Below, one piece after another: positions 37,126 through 48,101 of a stretch of 64,000 bases of DNA. The stretch is taken from contig NC_089789.1 in NCBI RefSeq assembly GCF_040412425.1, forward strand, positions 30,164,606-30,228,605, in the 5' to 3' direction. Under the pieces are notes generated by a model. The model was not told the DNA's origin and searched no databases. It saw nothing but the letters and a program-made list of their open reading frames with translations. The translations under genes were made by a program, and so were the position numbers. The DNA comes from Macrobrachium rosenbergii (taxonomy: Eukaryota > Arthropoda > Malacostraca > Decapoda > Palaemonidae). Position 1 is the first letter of the stretch, and every line of letters begins with the position of its first letter.

Positions 37126-39168
37126 TGTGACTTTTTTTCTGTGACTTTTTTTACCCGGATTCGTTTTGAAGACTGGCTGAGATTTTTTGAACAAATTTGT
37201 GAAATTCTTAATGTGCTCGGCAAAGCTGTGGGTATAAAGCATCTCACAAAATAATGATAATAGACGACGCCGATGCTTCTCTCGGCAAGCATGATATTTC
37301 CCGCAATCTGTTGCCAAGTCTGGTTACAAATCACACCGTAATTCACCCAAGTGGCCATGTTCTGTTTCTGAAACCGAATTTGTGTCGGACTGTGTCTGAA
37401 ATTATCGCTGTTAGTTAGAACAGTGTCATAAAGTCTGAGTGCATATCCATGTGAAACAGTGAAAAAAGGTGTTAAATTTCGCTGTTCAGCAAGCTTTCAC
37501 AATTGTCGCTACTGGGCAGAACATTGTCTTGCAATGTGCGTGCATGTCCATGTAAATCGCTGAAAAAAGGGTGTTATTTTGCTGCTAAACATACATTCAT
37601 AAAAACACATACCATTTGCGGTAAGATAAAAAAAAAAGAAATATAAGGGAATATAGAAAAAAAAATACATGTAAATTAAGACAGAAAAGCTCTTTAGAAT
37701 CGTTCATATACAGAAGTAACAGTAGTTATGTAATTCTATGATTATTTTTAATAATTTGTCCTACATTTCATCATTTTAAAGAGCAATTGATTTAAGAGAA
37801 GCATGTTTTGGATGCTATTTTTTCAAGACGAAATTTCAAGTAATAGTAACATTTGCCATGAATTTACCCTATGGACTTTTCTATTCCATTATAATATGTT
37901 AGCAAATAGACATGTAAGAATTGTATATTTTTATCTAAAGGTTACAGATGGATGAAAAATCGAAAACTAAATCGAGGAGCAATAGAATAATTTTTTTCCT
38001 GTAATCTGCACAAATGAAAAAAAGTACATGACAGTAGATAAGAATTTCAAATTACGGAGAAGCATTTATTCAGACAACAGGAAAAAACTCATACATACGT
38101 AATTACGTCGTTAATTTCGATCGTCAAATACAGATAGGAAGAATGCATAACTGGAGAATAATGAATACACACACACAATGTATACACACATATATGTATG
38201 TATTCATACGCAAAAATCAATATCCAAAAATGACAACAAGATCATGATTGTTTTACAACGAATAGCACAGAACACTTCTTACAGATACAACTAAAGGCTC
38301 TCACAAACAAAAAAGGGGCCTCTACAGCAAGGCCGAACTTTAGCAACTACTGCAGTCACGACCTGGCGTCGCACCTCGCCACATAAAAGAATACTGAGGA
38401 AAAGGAGGAAGAACAGGCCACTTTGCCTCCAGAATGACTTGTTCTGAAAGGAATTGCATGCACCCTCAGTTGTACTGTAGATGTGTAGATACACAGGAAA
38501 CATAGCGACAACCCACTGACGCCACACCATTACCTTTTTCAAACAACTGGGTCATTTTACATATCGTAATAGGATCCATAACAGGAGGTATATTTTAGAT
38601 GGTTTCATCTATCGCGAGATCCCCTTCGAAACCTTTTTTATAAGGGAAGAGACACTGTCAACCACGTCAAAGAAATCAGTCTTCAGTATTCCCGCATCGT
38701 TGCCAAGAGGGTAAAACTCCCACGGACTGATCAACAGAGCATAAGAACGAGGCACCAATTACAGTTACAAATTCCATCGTATCAGATAGGTTATGACCTT
38801 TTCGACAACTTTTGTTTTAGCTCTTCAATTTTTTTATTATCATTCCAGTTGACATTTCTCTTATGTGATCTCATACACCAAATATAGAGACGAAAATAGC
38901 TTAGTGCTTAAATTCTTCAGTGTGCAATTTAAACCTAACTTTTCAGTCTGAATTTCACAACTAAGGTTTGTAAAGCTTTAGATATTGTTATTACATCACC
39001 TGACGTTATAAAAAGTCATGACGAACTTTTATATTCTCTGGAAAGCTCTGCATTGTTAAGTCTAATTGGCTTGTCAAGCGCTGGCTTTTCATCGGAGGGG
39101 AATTCAAAGGGAAACTTGAAATCTTGGACAACCAATGGACAGGTCAATTCTCTTGTCTATGTCACACC
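37126..39168. other. 2 kb without a confident gene
   Basis: On the minus strand an exceptional acceptor 'gttcttcctccttttcctca' plus 'g' precedes about 38401. The following frame is open for 33 codons to a stop at 38291-38293 ('VVTAVVAKVRPCCRGPFFVC' within it). It could be a terminal exon of an unknown gene. Nothing else is recognised. Confidence 0.35.
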
Positions 39169-39449
39169 TGAATTGAATATAGAATTTAGGCCGATGGCCA
39201 AGCACTGGGACCTATGAGGTCATTCAGCCCTGATATGCAAACTGACAGTAAAAGGTCTGAAAGGTGTAACAGGAGGGAAACCTCAAAGCAGTTACACTAT
39301 GAATCAGTTGTTAGGAGAAGGTGGAAAGTGAGATGGAAGAAAGATAATATGAAAGGAGGTACGGTAAAAGGCACGCTGCAAAGAACCTTAAGCAATGCCT
39401 ATATTGCACACATGAGGTACACTGACGGCAATACCCTCCTACGGGGTAT
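39169..39449 (+). mobile_element. SINE-like interspersed element, copy 4
   Basis: Near-full copy with an internal deletion: it passes from 'ggtacggtaaaaggc' straight to 'acgctgcaaagaacctta', skipping the 'ggttgcagctaggggcc' block. It ends 'cctacggggtat'. Confidence 0.92.
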
Positions 39450-40110
39450 TTCACACCTGAGCCATGGAAGGAAAAGAACGCGTAGGGTGCTATTATAATC
39501 GTAGAGAACAGAACCGAAGACTTCGGTTTCCCACCAGTTTATTTCACGATGAAGTTGCGGGTTTAGAGGTGTACGAACTCTCTGGTTTCCTTTAGTTCAT
39601 TTCAACGTGTAATTGCAGGCTGTAAGGTGCGTGATGTTGACACAGCCAACGCTTAAGGATAACGCTTCATTAAATTTTCTTGTCAAGATATAATCAACGT
39701 CTAACGATATAGGATACAAGGAACTATGGTTTGTTGTGAAGGACTCTGGGTGGCAATCCTTCTGAGACGCTGTGCCACCAACAAACACGTCTAGCTTTCA
39801 GTAGAATCTCTCTCTCTCTCTCTGTTGGACTCCTATCTCTTAAAGTATTACTTGACTGTTCTAAGACTTACTAAGGTGCTCCTACACGGTAAATACTATT
39901 GACCAATATCCCGGTTGAAAGGTTGTTCAATAATTTTGAAACAATCTAAAGTTGACAATAACAAGTGTCTCGTTTGAGGGTGGTATAACTGGTATTGACA
40001 ACAAACCTCACTTTTCACCTTAACACTGCAACAACATGTCCGGAGCTAGCCAAAGTTGCAGGGAAGCAGAAAGGAATTTTATAAGATGAATGGGTGCCAT
40101 CCCTCTGGAA
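39450..40110. other. No gene recognised
   Basis: Unassigned. A short (TC)n lies at about 39808-39823. Confidence 0.45.
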
Positions 40111-40429
40111 GAATTGAATTGAACTGAATACAGAATTTAAGCCAAAGACCAAGCACTGGGGCCTATCAGGCTATTCAGCGCTGAAACGGAAATTGGCAGT
40201 AAGGCTTGAAATACGTAACAGGAGGAAAACCTCGCGGTTGCACTATGAATCAGTTGTTAGGAGAGGGTGGAAAGTAAGATGGAAGAAAAGGAATATGAAA
40301 GGAGGTTACAGTGAAAGAAACGAAAAGGGTTACAGCTACGGGCCGAATGCAAGCAGCAAAGAACCGTAAGTAATGCCTACAGCGCATCGCGTGAGGTGCA
40401 CTGACGGCACTACTTCCCTACGGGGATCC
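40111..40429 (+). mobile_element. SINE-like interspersed element, copy 5
   Basis: Full-length copy starting with 'gaattgaattgaactgaata' and ending 'ccctacgggg'. It lies 660 bp from copy 4 in the same orientation. Confidence 0.93.
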
Positions 40430-40623
40430 CTCTGGAAGGTGAAAGCAGAGGGGTATGTCAACAGAAATGAGAAACGGGAGGACTGAGCAATATTGATAGG
40501 GAAATGAAGAGAGAGATACCCAAATACTACCCAACAAGGTGTAAAGAAGCAGCTTAATCCGCCGAGTGCAAACTTTAGTTAAGAACTGAAGAACATATGG
40601 GATTCGAAGTCTTATTAAGAAAC

Positions 40624-40790
40624 ATTATATTGCTTTCAGGAAATGTTATTTTTACGAGACCAGGAAATTCCTGCATCGATATTATATTGCTTTCAGAAAA
40701 TGTTATTTTTACGAGACAAGGAAATTCCCGCATCGATATTAAATTGCTTTCAGGAAATGTTATTTTAACGAGACTGTAAATTTCTACAGA
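40624..40790. repeat. 57-bp minisatellite, three copies
   Basis: 'attatattgctttcag.aaat' recurs at 40624, 40681 and about 40738, each with 'gttattttt(a)acgagac' and 'aggaaattcc.gcatcgat'. Confidence 0.92.
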
Positions 40791-40974
40791 GTCGATGAAT
40801 ACCACAAATTATAATGAGGGTTCTGGCCTCTCACAAAAGAATCAACTTCGGTGAGTAATTATAGGGCTTTATTCATAATGATTATATAGCAATTATATAA
40901 CTTTACTGTTTCTGGTGCGATGGAAACGCAAGTGCAAAATGCAATACAAAATTAATTATATACAGTACAGACTA

Positions 40975-41130
40975 TAAACAGTGAAAAACTAGAAACATGC
41001 AAAACACAACAAAATACAAGAAAGTAATTATATATATTACAGAATATAAACAATGAAAAACTAGAAACATGCAAAACACAACAAAAGTAATTATATATAT
41101 TAAGGAATATAAACAATGAAAAACTAAACC
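40975..41130. repeat. Tandem duplication, three partial units
   Basis: 'tgaaaaactagaaacatgca' and 'aaacacaacaaaa' recur near 40982 and 41054. A third truncated unit lies at 41117. Confidence 0.85.
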
Positions 41131-41619
41131 TTTAAGTCAGATAGAGATTTTCGTAGTTATGTTAATTTCCCTTCTTGTACCAGTTCATCATCCAACGATG
41201 CTTTCTCTAGTCTTTCTTCTTGAAGTAAAGCAACAAGGTACTGAGAAAGCAGCATCAAATGCAGACATGTTGCTTCTACGAAGTCTAGTAGAAAACTACT
41301 ATAAAATTGAAGGCTCTGAGGGCGAAAGACTGACTCATTGAGTCAACCTTATTGACGTTAATATGTACGCGTAGGGGCACCCTAATTACTCTGTTCTGCC
41401 TTTATCTTGTCAGTCAATGAATTCCCATATAATATCGCTGCAGGGTATGTTCCCAAATTACATAAGGTAGGAGTACGATGATGATGGTGATGATGAGAGA
41501 GAGAGAGAGAGAGAGACAATCCAACTGTTCATTACACTAACACCGGTCTTGACGACAAGTTTTGAAGTGAAATATTTACGCTCCATTTATCTTTCGTCCC
41601 TGATCTGAATTCTAAAACT
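41131..41619. other. No gene recognised
   Basis: Holds a short (GA)n at about 41494-41515. The 41159-41341 plus frame has no recognisable content. Confidence 0.4.
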
Positions 41620-41775
41620 GCCTATTGTTCTAAACAGCCATTGTTCCCGCCGGCGTTTGAGCCACTCGAATTTTCTTGTATACCCTGATTAATTTTGCCA
41701 ACAATACAACAAGTGTTCTTAACTAACCCTGCTTTCTTTCGCTTCAACTCCATTTAGGGTCTTCAAAAATGAGAT
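41620..41775 (+). repeat. Dispersed 150-bp repeat, copy A
   Basis: Shares 'ctattgttc(t)aaacagcca' and 'ttgttc', then a diverged middle, then 'ccctgctt' and 'cttcaaaaatg' with copies at 49165 and 51440. All three are in the same orientation. Confidence 0.65.
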
Positions 41776-42430
41776 TTCCACACAATGAAAATTATAAATC
41801 TCCTATAAGACGTTGATGGAATAAACTAACGGAAGGGTACAAAAACTGTTATTTCAGTCTAATACGTTGCCCGTTTAATTAGTTCAGCTAATTAAGTTTG
41901 GCATTTTTAGTCCTTTCCATATCCTGAGAAGCTTTCTCAAAATTATAAGTTTAGACCATTATTATTATTATTATTGCTTTTGTAGATTGGAAGGAGACAT
42001 TATTTTTAACTTAGTACTGTAGTAAGGTTTTCAATATTCCCTGCAAAATATTTTTAGCTTTCTCCGACGATAGAGAAATTGATATTGCCAAGTTACTTAC
42101 AGATCGAAGTAACAGCGAAAAAATACTAATTAGGGAGACTGAAAAGACTCAATATTAATTAAATTCAGCTGACTCAGAAATAGTTTTCAAGCAAGCATAT
42201 TTTTACTATCATTATTCAGGATGTATATCTGCCTTTTATGGTATTAAATGCCTCGTCTATTTTCTGCGGAAATGACGAATTAATTAAAAAAGAAACTTTA
42301 GCCTCGCAACGCCATGCTAATTGAAAACCAAGCTGAACCATTACAAAATGTTATGTGATATAAGATACACTATTTGTTTCGTTCCAATAAATTCAAGTAA
42401 ATGGTTTTGTGACGATTATATATACATACA

Positions 42431-42431
<1 letters not shown>
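41776..42431. other. No gene recognised
   Basis: AT-rich and unassigned. A short ATT run at about 41960. Confidence 0.45.
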
Positions 42432-42488
<57 letters not shown>

Positions 42489-42590
42489 CACAGTATATAT
42501 ACAAATGTGTACTGTATAATTATATGTATATTATGTATATACATATTTGTATATATATATATGTATACACATATATATGTGTGATTTTGT
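42432..42590. repeat. (TA)n and TA-rich tract
   Basis: Pure TA at 42432-42484, then a TATG/TACA-rich degenerate stretch. Confidence 0.93.
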
Positions 42591-43200
42591 CGTAAAAAAA
42601 TTCAGAATTTCTTATTAATTCATTCGTTATTTCGGGAGAAAAAGGACGACACTCTAATCCAGTTGGGAAACTGAAACTTTTATGGACATTTCAAAACCAC
42701 ATTTCCTCATCTGATCAAAATTAACGTTGTGCCTTTGTCAGGCGCGGTTGAATTTTTCTCTTATCCGCATGAGTGAGTTTCTCGGTTAATGAAATTTCGT
42801 ATTATTTTTCAAAGAATTTTTGCATTGGTTATACGAATTTTATTAATATCTCGTTAATGCAATATTCATATTCCCGTTCATATTTCTGACGTGGATAAAC
42901 TAGCAGTGCGGAGTTTGTAGGTACTTGTGGGATGTTAACGCGTGATCCCATGTTTCCAGACATTAGGATAAATAAACAATTATTTCCACACGTGACCGTG
43001 CAGTAATAACATGTAAAATAAACAATGTACTGTACACAGGTACATTTTAAAGAACGAAAGCAATCATGTACATCTACTGGCTTAGAATCCTTGTTGACGA
43101 AGAGTAGACGGCTAAGCTAGAATAGTGTTGAGTCTTTCTATCCGTCCTCCTTGATAAACAAGTTATGGGTTCCTCTCCTGAACTCACGAGAGACCGTTGT
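42591..43200. other. No gene recognised
   Basis: Unassigned, upstream of the hAT insertion. Confidence 0.4.
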
Positions 43201-43208
43201 CTCTCCGT

Positions 43209-43675
43209 CAGTGTTGCCAATATAGCGCTAGATTTGGGGCGTTTTCAATTATTTCGGCTCCCAAAAATTTTCGTTTGGCGCTGGCGCCTTTTTTAACGCT
43301 TTTTAAGGAAAGAGGATTTCTATATTAAATAGTATTCTTGCCATTAAATATGGATTGAAGAGGCGCGGGCAATGTTGCTATCAATGTGAGCTTCCAAGTG
43401 ATGTTGTCAAGAAAATTGAAGTCTCGAAGCTTCTGAAAATGAAGCTGCAGATGACGACTTTATTGGAATGTTAGAAGACTTCTAAATTTAGCAGAACCAC
43501 GTATATAATCTTTAATAATGATCAGTACGCGTAAGTACAGCATAAGCTTTATTAATTACGGTTTATTTGTTATTCGGCGCTTTTTTCGGTGGATTGATCA
43601 GAAAGTCTAGCGCCTTTTTGGTGCCTTTGCGATCCACTTTTAGCGCTTTACTGACAAATCGAGTTGGCAATACTG
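43209..43675 (+). mobile_element. hAT-type element with perfect 8-bp target duplication
   Basis: The ends 'cagtgttgccaa' and 'ttggcaatactg' are inverted repeats, flanked exactly by CTCTCCGT at 43201-43208 and 43676-43683. An 8-bp duplication is the hallmark of hAT insertion. About 43345-43480 encodes 'GQCCYQCELPSDVVKKIE' before a stop, which resembles the C-terminal tail of hAT-like transposases, so this is an internally deleted derivative that kept only the last codons. It is 467 bp and cannot move itself. Confidence 0.85.
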
Positions 43676-43683
43676 CTCTCCGT

Positions 43684-44077
43684 CTCCCAGTCTTTGTCCG
43701 GTGACAGGAGGAACGGCGTCCCACGTAGACGCTACATTTTCAACTGTTGTTATACGTTGACCAAACTGCCGTGGTGGGATAGTGTTCTTTGTGAAGAAGT
43801 TTAGTGTCTTAAGGCTTGTTACATAGGTATCATCGGTCATTGACAGTTTTTGGTTTATGGGATATAAATTTGTTAATGTTTGAAATAATTTTTATGGTCA
43901 GTGTAGGTAAGTGTTTGAAGTGCTTGTCTAGTTTAAAAGTAATTACCTCATTCCATGTGAATACATTTTTAGCTATTGTCAAAACAAGTTAAGCTGAAAA
44001 TCTAATGTTTCGCCATTAGACCTTGTGAGTTCAGTGGGTTTTTTCTGGTTGCTAATATTACTTTTTCCAAATTTCAG
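43684..44077 (+). other. Upstream part of the plus paralogue
   Basis: A strong donor 'tgtag|gtaagtg' at about 43908 and an acceptor 'ctttttccaaatttcag' at 44061-44077 suggest a first exon somewhere in 43684-43907 and a short intron after it. No start codon is firmly placed. Confidence 0.35.
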
Positions 44078-44153
44078 AGGACAAGGTTTCACCAGGATGG
44101 AGGTTTGTTACTGAGGTCAGAATTGCGTGAGCTTTCTTCTTGGACATTTCGAG
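44078..44153 (+). CDS. Conserved internal exon, plus paralogue (unknown family)
   Basis: Acceptor 'ccaaatttcag' precedes 44078 and donor 'CGAG|GTTAGTG' follows 44153. The exon is 76 nt and open from its first base, with residues 'RTRFHQDGGLLLRSELRELS' and then 'SWTFR'. It pairs with the 85-nt exon at 35261-35345 on the other strand: same frame, same exit phase and a 9-base indel. Spliced in phase to 46078, the frame runs through 'EFWSGSENGSLNC' to a stop, giving a C-terminus of about 38 residues from these two exons. Unknown family. The length is small, so an earlier exon must supply the start. Confidence 0.45.
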
Positions 44154-44227
44154 GTTAGTGATTTTAGTTATTTTATTGTTACTGTGTATATTGCAAATTT
44201 ATTTCAAATGTTAAACCAACCACCAAG

Positions 44228-44267
44228 CCTCCACCGCTTCAGGGGCGGTGCCCTGAAGGGGTGGAGG
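44228..44267. repeat. GC-rich hairpin in the intron
   Basis: Arms 'cctccaccgcttcaggggc' and 'ccctgaaggggtggagg' pair with few mismatches. This is the counterpart of 35188-35229, about 75 bases past the exon in this copy and about 32 in the other. Confidence 0.9.
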
Positions 44268-44280
44268 TATTCTTGGCATA

Positions 44281-44306
44281 CATAGTAGGCCTGTAGGCCT
44301 ACTATG
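44281..44306. repeat. 26-nt palindrome, copy 1
   Basis: Palindromic except the centre, built on 'aggcct(g/a)taggcct'. Confidence 0.88.
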
Positions 44307-44336
44307 TAAGTTCGGGGAGGAGGTACGCCACGCTTG

Positions 44337-44362
44337 CATAGTAGGCCTATAGGCCTGCTATG
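44337..44362. repeat. 26-nt palindrome, copy 2
   Basis: Same palindrome 56 bases later, separated by 'taagttcggggaggaggtac'-like sequence. One arm differs by a single base. Confidence 0.88.
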
Positions 44363-44949
44363 TAACTTCGGGAGACTTTTGATTTAAAAAGTTGTCGGTC
44401 TAAATAAGGAAGGCTAGGTGTATTGTAGGAATGTTCAAAGCTAAGCAGCAAAATTTAGGGTAGTTTACTAGGGAACTGTAAGTAATCAGTTTTCAAGAGT
44501 TGTTTACACGACCAAAACTCAATTGTAGTGGGTCAAATTAGGATGCTTTTAAACTTTATTTTATTTAGCAGTTGATTATTGGCTGGTTTGTTAAGCATTT
44601 TGTAGGAAGTCTTCAAGATTTTCATTCTAGTCTTATCAAATTCTAAACGGTTTACCCTTTAAATTTATATCCTGGCTTTAGTTGCTGTTGTACTTTTCAA
44701 TGTCAAGTTTAGTTTTTTTAAGTGTTAGATTTTTGCTGTTCGGTAAGATTTGAAGTTAGGCCACTTCATTGGTTGGTGTTATCTGTTACGAGAATTTAAG
44801 GCTGTCTTTTAAAATTAAGTATAATTAGACTGTGAAACTGCAATGAAAAGCTGTAATGTGAGAAATGTCAGATTGAATTAGTATACCTATAAGAAATTAA
44901 ATTAGTCTGGTCACTAAAAATTTACTAAGGTCACTATAAAAATTAACCC

Positions 44950-45625
44950 TGTGTAGGTCGATAAGTTAATTTTGTAGTAAGAGTGAAACTTATCCACTGT
45001 AGGTCGAGAAGTTAATTTTGTAGTAAAAGTGAAATTTAGCCTAATTTTCAATTTTTAACTCGGTGTAGGCCGAGAAGTTAATTTTGTGTAAAAGTGAAAT
45101 TTAGCCAAATTTTCATTTAAAATCAGGTAAGTTTATAAATTTGTTTATGAACTCTAGTAATGGTTAGTTTAGGATAGTAATTAACCTTTTGCAGATAATG
45201 GTTAATTTAGGCTAGTAGTAATTAACCTTTTGCAGATATAGGCTAGTTTATAATTTTATGCAGGTGGGGAGGGGGGTAATTTTAAGGTATTAAACAAGTC
45301 AGGTTTCGTGGATATTAGGTTAGGCTAGTAGTAATTAACCTTTTGCAGATAAATATATGATAGTTTATAATTTTATGAAGGATGGAAGGGGGTAATTTTA
45401 AGGTAAACATGTGAGGTTTTGTGGATAGTAGATTTTTTTTTGGGGTGGGGGGAAAGTTTGTATGCTGCTAGTATTATTTTGAGCCAATAGGTATATATGG
45501 TATGTTACTGTTTTAAATAACAGTGGGTTTGTATGGTATGTTACTGTTAACTGGGTTTGTATGGTATGTTACTGTTTTAAATAACAGTGGGTTTATGGTA
45601 TGTTACTGTTTTAAATGACAGTGGG
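44950..45625 (+). repeat. Three successive intronic minisatellites
   Basis: About 44955-45110: three units with 'gtgtaggtcgagaagttaat'. About 45150-45430: two to three units with 'taattaaccttttgcagat' and 'gggggtaattttaaggta'. About 45490-45625: four units with 'ggtatgttactgttttaaat' and 'aacagtgggttt', whose core is itself self-complementary (actgtt/aacagt). Confidence 0.9.
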
Positions 45626-46077
45626 CTTGTCTCATGCTTTGAGATTGGTGTGTGTATAGGTGTGTAGTTTTTAAACAATGGTTTCTGTGCTTTCTGAAGG
45701 CTATGGAGTTTTTTGAATTTATACCCAATTGTTTTCAAGTTTTACGAAAAATGGTTAGCTTAAAAAATTTGGTTTTCTGGAGACATTGCATTAAGTAGCA
45801 GTTTTATTTTAAAGTTGACTGTGGTTTAACTAGGTGTATTAAGTTCTATTTCTAATATATTTTAAACCATTTAAACCTTATCAATTTGTGTAATTAATGA
45901 TCCATTTTTTTTCTCTGTGGAATTGTAAAGTAAATGTTAAAGCAGTATAGTTTCAATTTAAGAATTTTAAAAATTTCAAATGGATTAAATGGTTTAATTA
46001 TAGAGCTTAAAGAATTTGGTATGGACAGGATAGTTAAAAAAAAAATACTAACAAATTCTGCTTGGCTTTTCCATTAG

Positions 46078-46430
46078 AGTTTTGGAGTGGGAGCGAAAAT
46101 GGTTCTCTGAATTGTTAAAGGTTTTGAAATCCATCTAAAATGCATCCTGGATGGACTACGCGAGACTTCATTACATGGTACGTGTCTGATGCTGCAGATT
46201 TTCGATTGAAAATTGAAGTAAAATGGTAAATTTCATCCTGGATGGAAGCTTCAAACGTGTCTGATGCTGCAGATTTTCGATTGAAGGTAAATTTCATGGG
46301 TGAAAGCCTATAGTAAAATGGTATAAAGTTTGCATCCTGGATTACTGGTTTCTGATGCTTTTCGATTGAAGGTAAATTTCATGGGTGAAAGACTTCAATA
46401 AATTCAATAAATGTTTCTGCTACATAGCTT
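46078..46430 (+). other. Terminal exon candidate, plus paralogue
   Basis: The acceptor 'ggcttttccattag' ends at 46077, preceded by 'tactaac' at about 46047-46053, a perfect branch-point consensus at normal distance. In phase with 44078-44153 it codes 13 codons to TAA at about 46117. The rest is 3' UTR with three diverged repeats of 'catcctggatgga', 'tgatgctgcagattttcgat' and 'tgaaggtaaatttcatgggt', then two AATAAA signals near 46398-46412. Confidence 0.45.
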
Positions 46431-47401
46431 GTATTTTATTGAATATAAATTTGAGTAGATTAGTTATATTGACGTCCTTAAACCTAGGTAAAAATACTGA
46501 CCCTGGATAAAGAACCTAACCACCTAGTGTAAAAATAAAGGGATCATTCACTCTTATTGGTGAGAGATGGAAAATTTAGTGAGGTCACAGTACATTGGGG
46601 TTTGGGTAATGACAATAAGTCAAACTGTTTCGCTATGATTTCAGAAACCACGAGGGTGAAAAGGTTTAAATCGAAAAACTAAAAATCCTCTGTGGGATTA
46701 AGCTGACGTAAGAACAGTTAACACAAATCTGCCTGTTATGGTTAATGGCGTTTTGATTTTGAAGTACGATATATTGGAAATTAAGATTTTCCTGAATGTT
46801 TGGGATTGATTACAGCTGTATTAATGAAATATATTGTCGAGCAGAACTTTAAACACAATTGTTGAAAGCTTCGTATTAATGAGTTTTTAGCGGTTAAGAC
46901 TGCAAACCCTTGTAAATTGGTAACCTGCAGAATCCTTGATGTAGTAACGTTAAGGTTAAGAGAATTTGATACTTCGAAGTGCCATACATTATCTGTTATT
47001 ACGGTTATGATTTAGGTAATATAGTGCGGTTAATTCTGGACATGGTAGCTGTTACATTCTGGTTAATCCTATGCAAAGAAAAAAAGTCCACTAAGCATAA
47101 AGTTCAACTTTTGATAGAAAGGTTCATGCACAATTCATTAATACAGTACCGTTGATTCTGGACACAGTAGCAGTTATGTTGTAAAGTGCTGTGCACAAGT
47201 CCGTCCGCTGACGTTCTCACTTGTGTCAGTCACTAATCTCTCGACCTGCGCTTGATGGTGGTTGGAACGCTTCCTTTCATTAATATCCATCCTTACTCAA
47301 AAACTACCCTTCAGCACACTTGCATATCTGTTGGGACTTGCATATTCGCAAATTACCGTCCTCTAAAACCTCTCCTTCACGCAAGCTCTTTTTATATCTT
47401 A
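46431..47401. other. No gene recognised
   Basis: Unassigned. Lies between the poly(A) signals of the plus paralogue and the first MITE. Confidence 0.4.
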
Positions 47402-47545
47402 AGGTGTGTCGTCCACACGATCGAGCTATGTTCGACGAACTTTGTCCGGTGTGACGTCAGAAGCGGGTAAACTTCTGCCTTTGCCCGCTGTTTCTCCACT
47501 TCTGACGTCACATCGGACAAAGCTCGATCGTGTGGACGCTGCAAA
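47402..47545. mobile_element. Fold-back MITE with two CRE palindromes
   Basis: The two halves are inverted repeats: 'gtccacacgatcgagct' ... 'tgtgacgtcagaag' on the left against 'cttctgacgtcaca' ... 'agctcgatcgtgtggac' on the right. 'tgacgtca' occurs at 47452-47459 and 47503-47510. Confidence 0.85.
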
Positions 47546-47670
47546 GCTTCCCTGTCACTTGTTCTTGTGGATGTGATAACGCGGATATCATCGCTTCGCC
47601 TACATTACTATCTGCCAACAGGTTAGTCTTGAAAATAACAAACATTTAATGGGAGTTGAGAATCCATCCT

Positions 47671-48030
47671 GTGCGTTCACATGATCGATGTTCGACGGAT
47701 ATCATTGTTACCAACTAGCTGTGGGAAAGCGAAAAGGCTCGCTGATGACGTCAGAAGCTATCACCAAGTGATGTACCGGACAGTCCGTGTTCCCAACATC
47801 GAAACGTCACACACTGAATTAAATGCCTGAGTTACCAACGGACATCACCTTCGAACATTGTCCACCGGTCTTGCCCTGTGAGCAGATTCGAAACAAACAC
47901 CCTCATCTGGTACCACTGCTTGTTGCCAATCCGCTTCCATCGTTTCACCGCTTGACGTCATCCTGCTTCTCTTGTGATATTAACGATTTTGTCCCGTCGA
48001 ACATAGTTCGATCGTGTAAACACCTGCACC
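47671..48030. mobile_element. Related MITE with two CRE palindromes
   Basis: Start 'gtgcgttcacatgatcgatg' and 'ttcgacgg' against end 'ccgtcgaacatagttcgatcg' in part, then 'tgtaaacacctgcacc'; imperfectly inverted. 'tgacgtca' at 47746-47753 and 47953-47960, one on each side. Its right end also pairs with the left end of the preceding MITE (47402), so the pair could be one composite element of about 630 bp. Confidence 0.75.
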
Positions 48031-48101
48031 TTTAGTCGATTGCTTTGGTTTTTTGAAAAGCCGTACGGAAGCGGGAGGAAAACGCTGCCATGGGGTTTGA
48101 G
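48031..48101 (+). CDS. Candidate first coding exon (start codon plus donor)
   Basis: 'gctgccATGG' at 48087-48093 is an ideal start context. Four codons (Met-Gly-Phe-Glu) later the sequence is 'GAG|GTAAGTAG', a near-perfect donor at 48102. Both signals this close together are unlikely by chance but not decisive. The preceding sequence is CG-containing, directly after the MITE, which could then form part of the promoter. The next exon was not found and the product is unknown. Confidence 0.3.

Noticed and set aside
39214..39498. 94-codon plus frame
   Set aside because: It lies almost wholly in a SINE-like copy; the frame is not open in the other copies.
47252..48035. Two plus frames of about 70 codons
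   Set aside because: They cover the MITEs with inverted repeats, and the frames do not correspond between arms.
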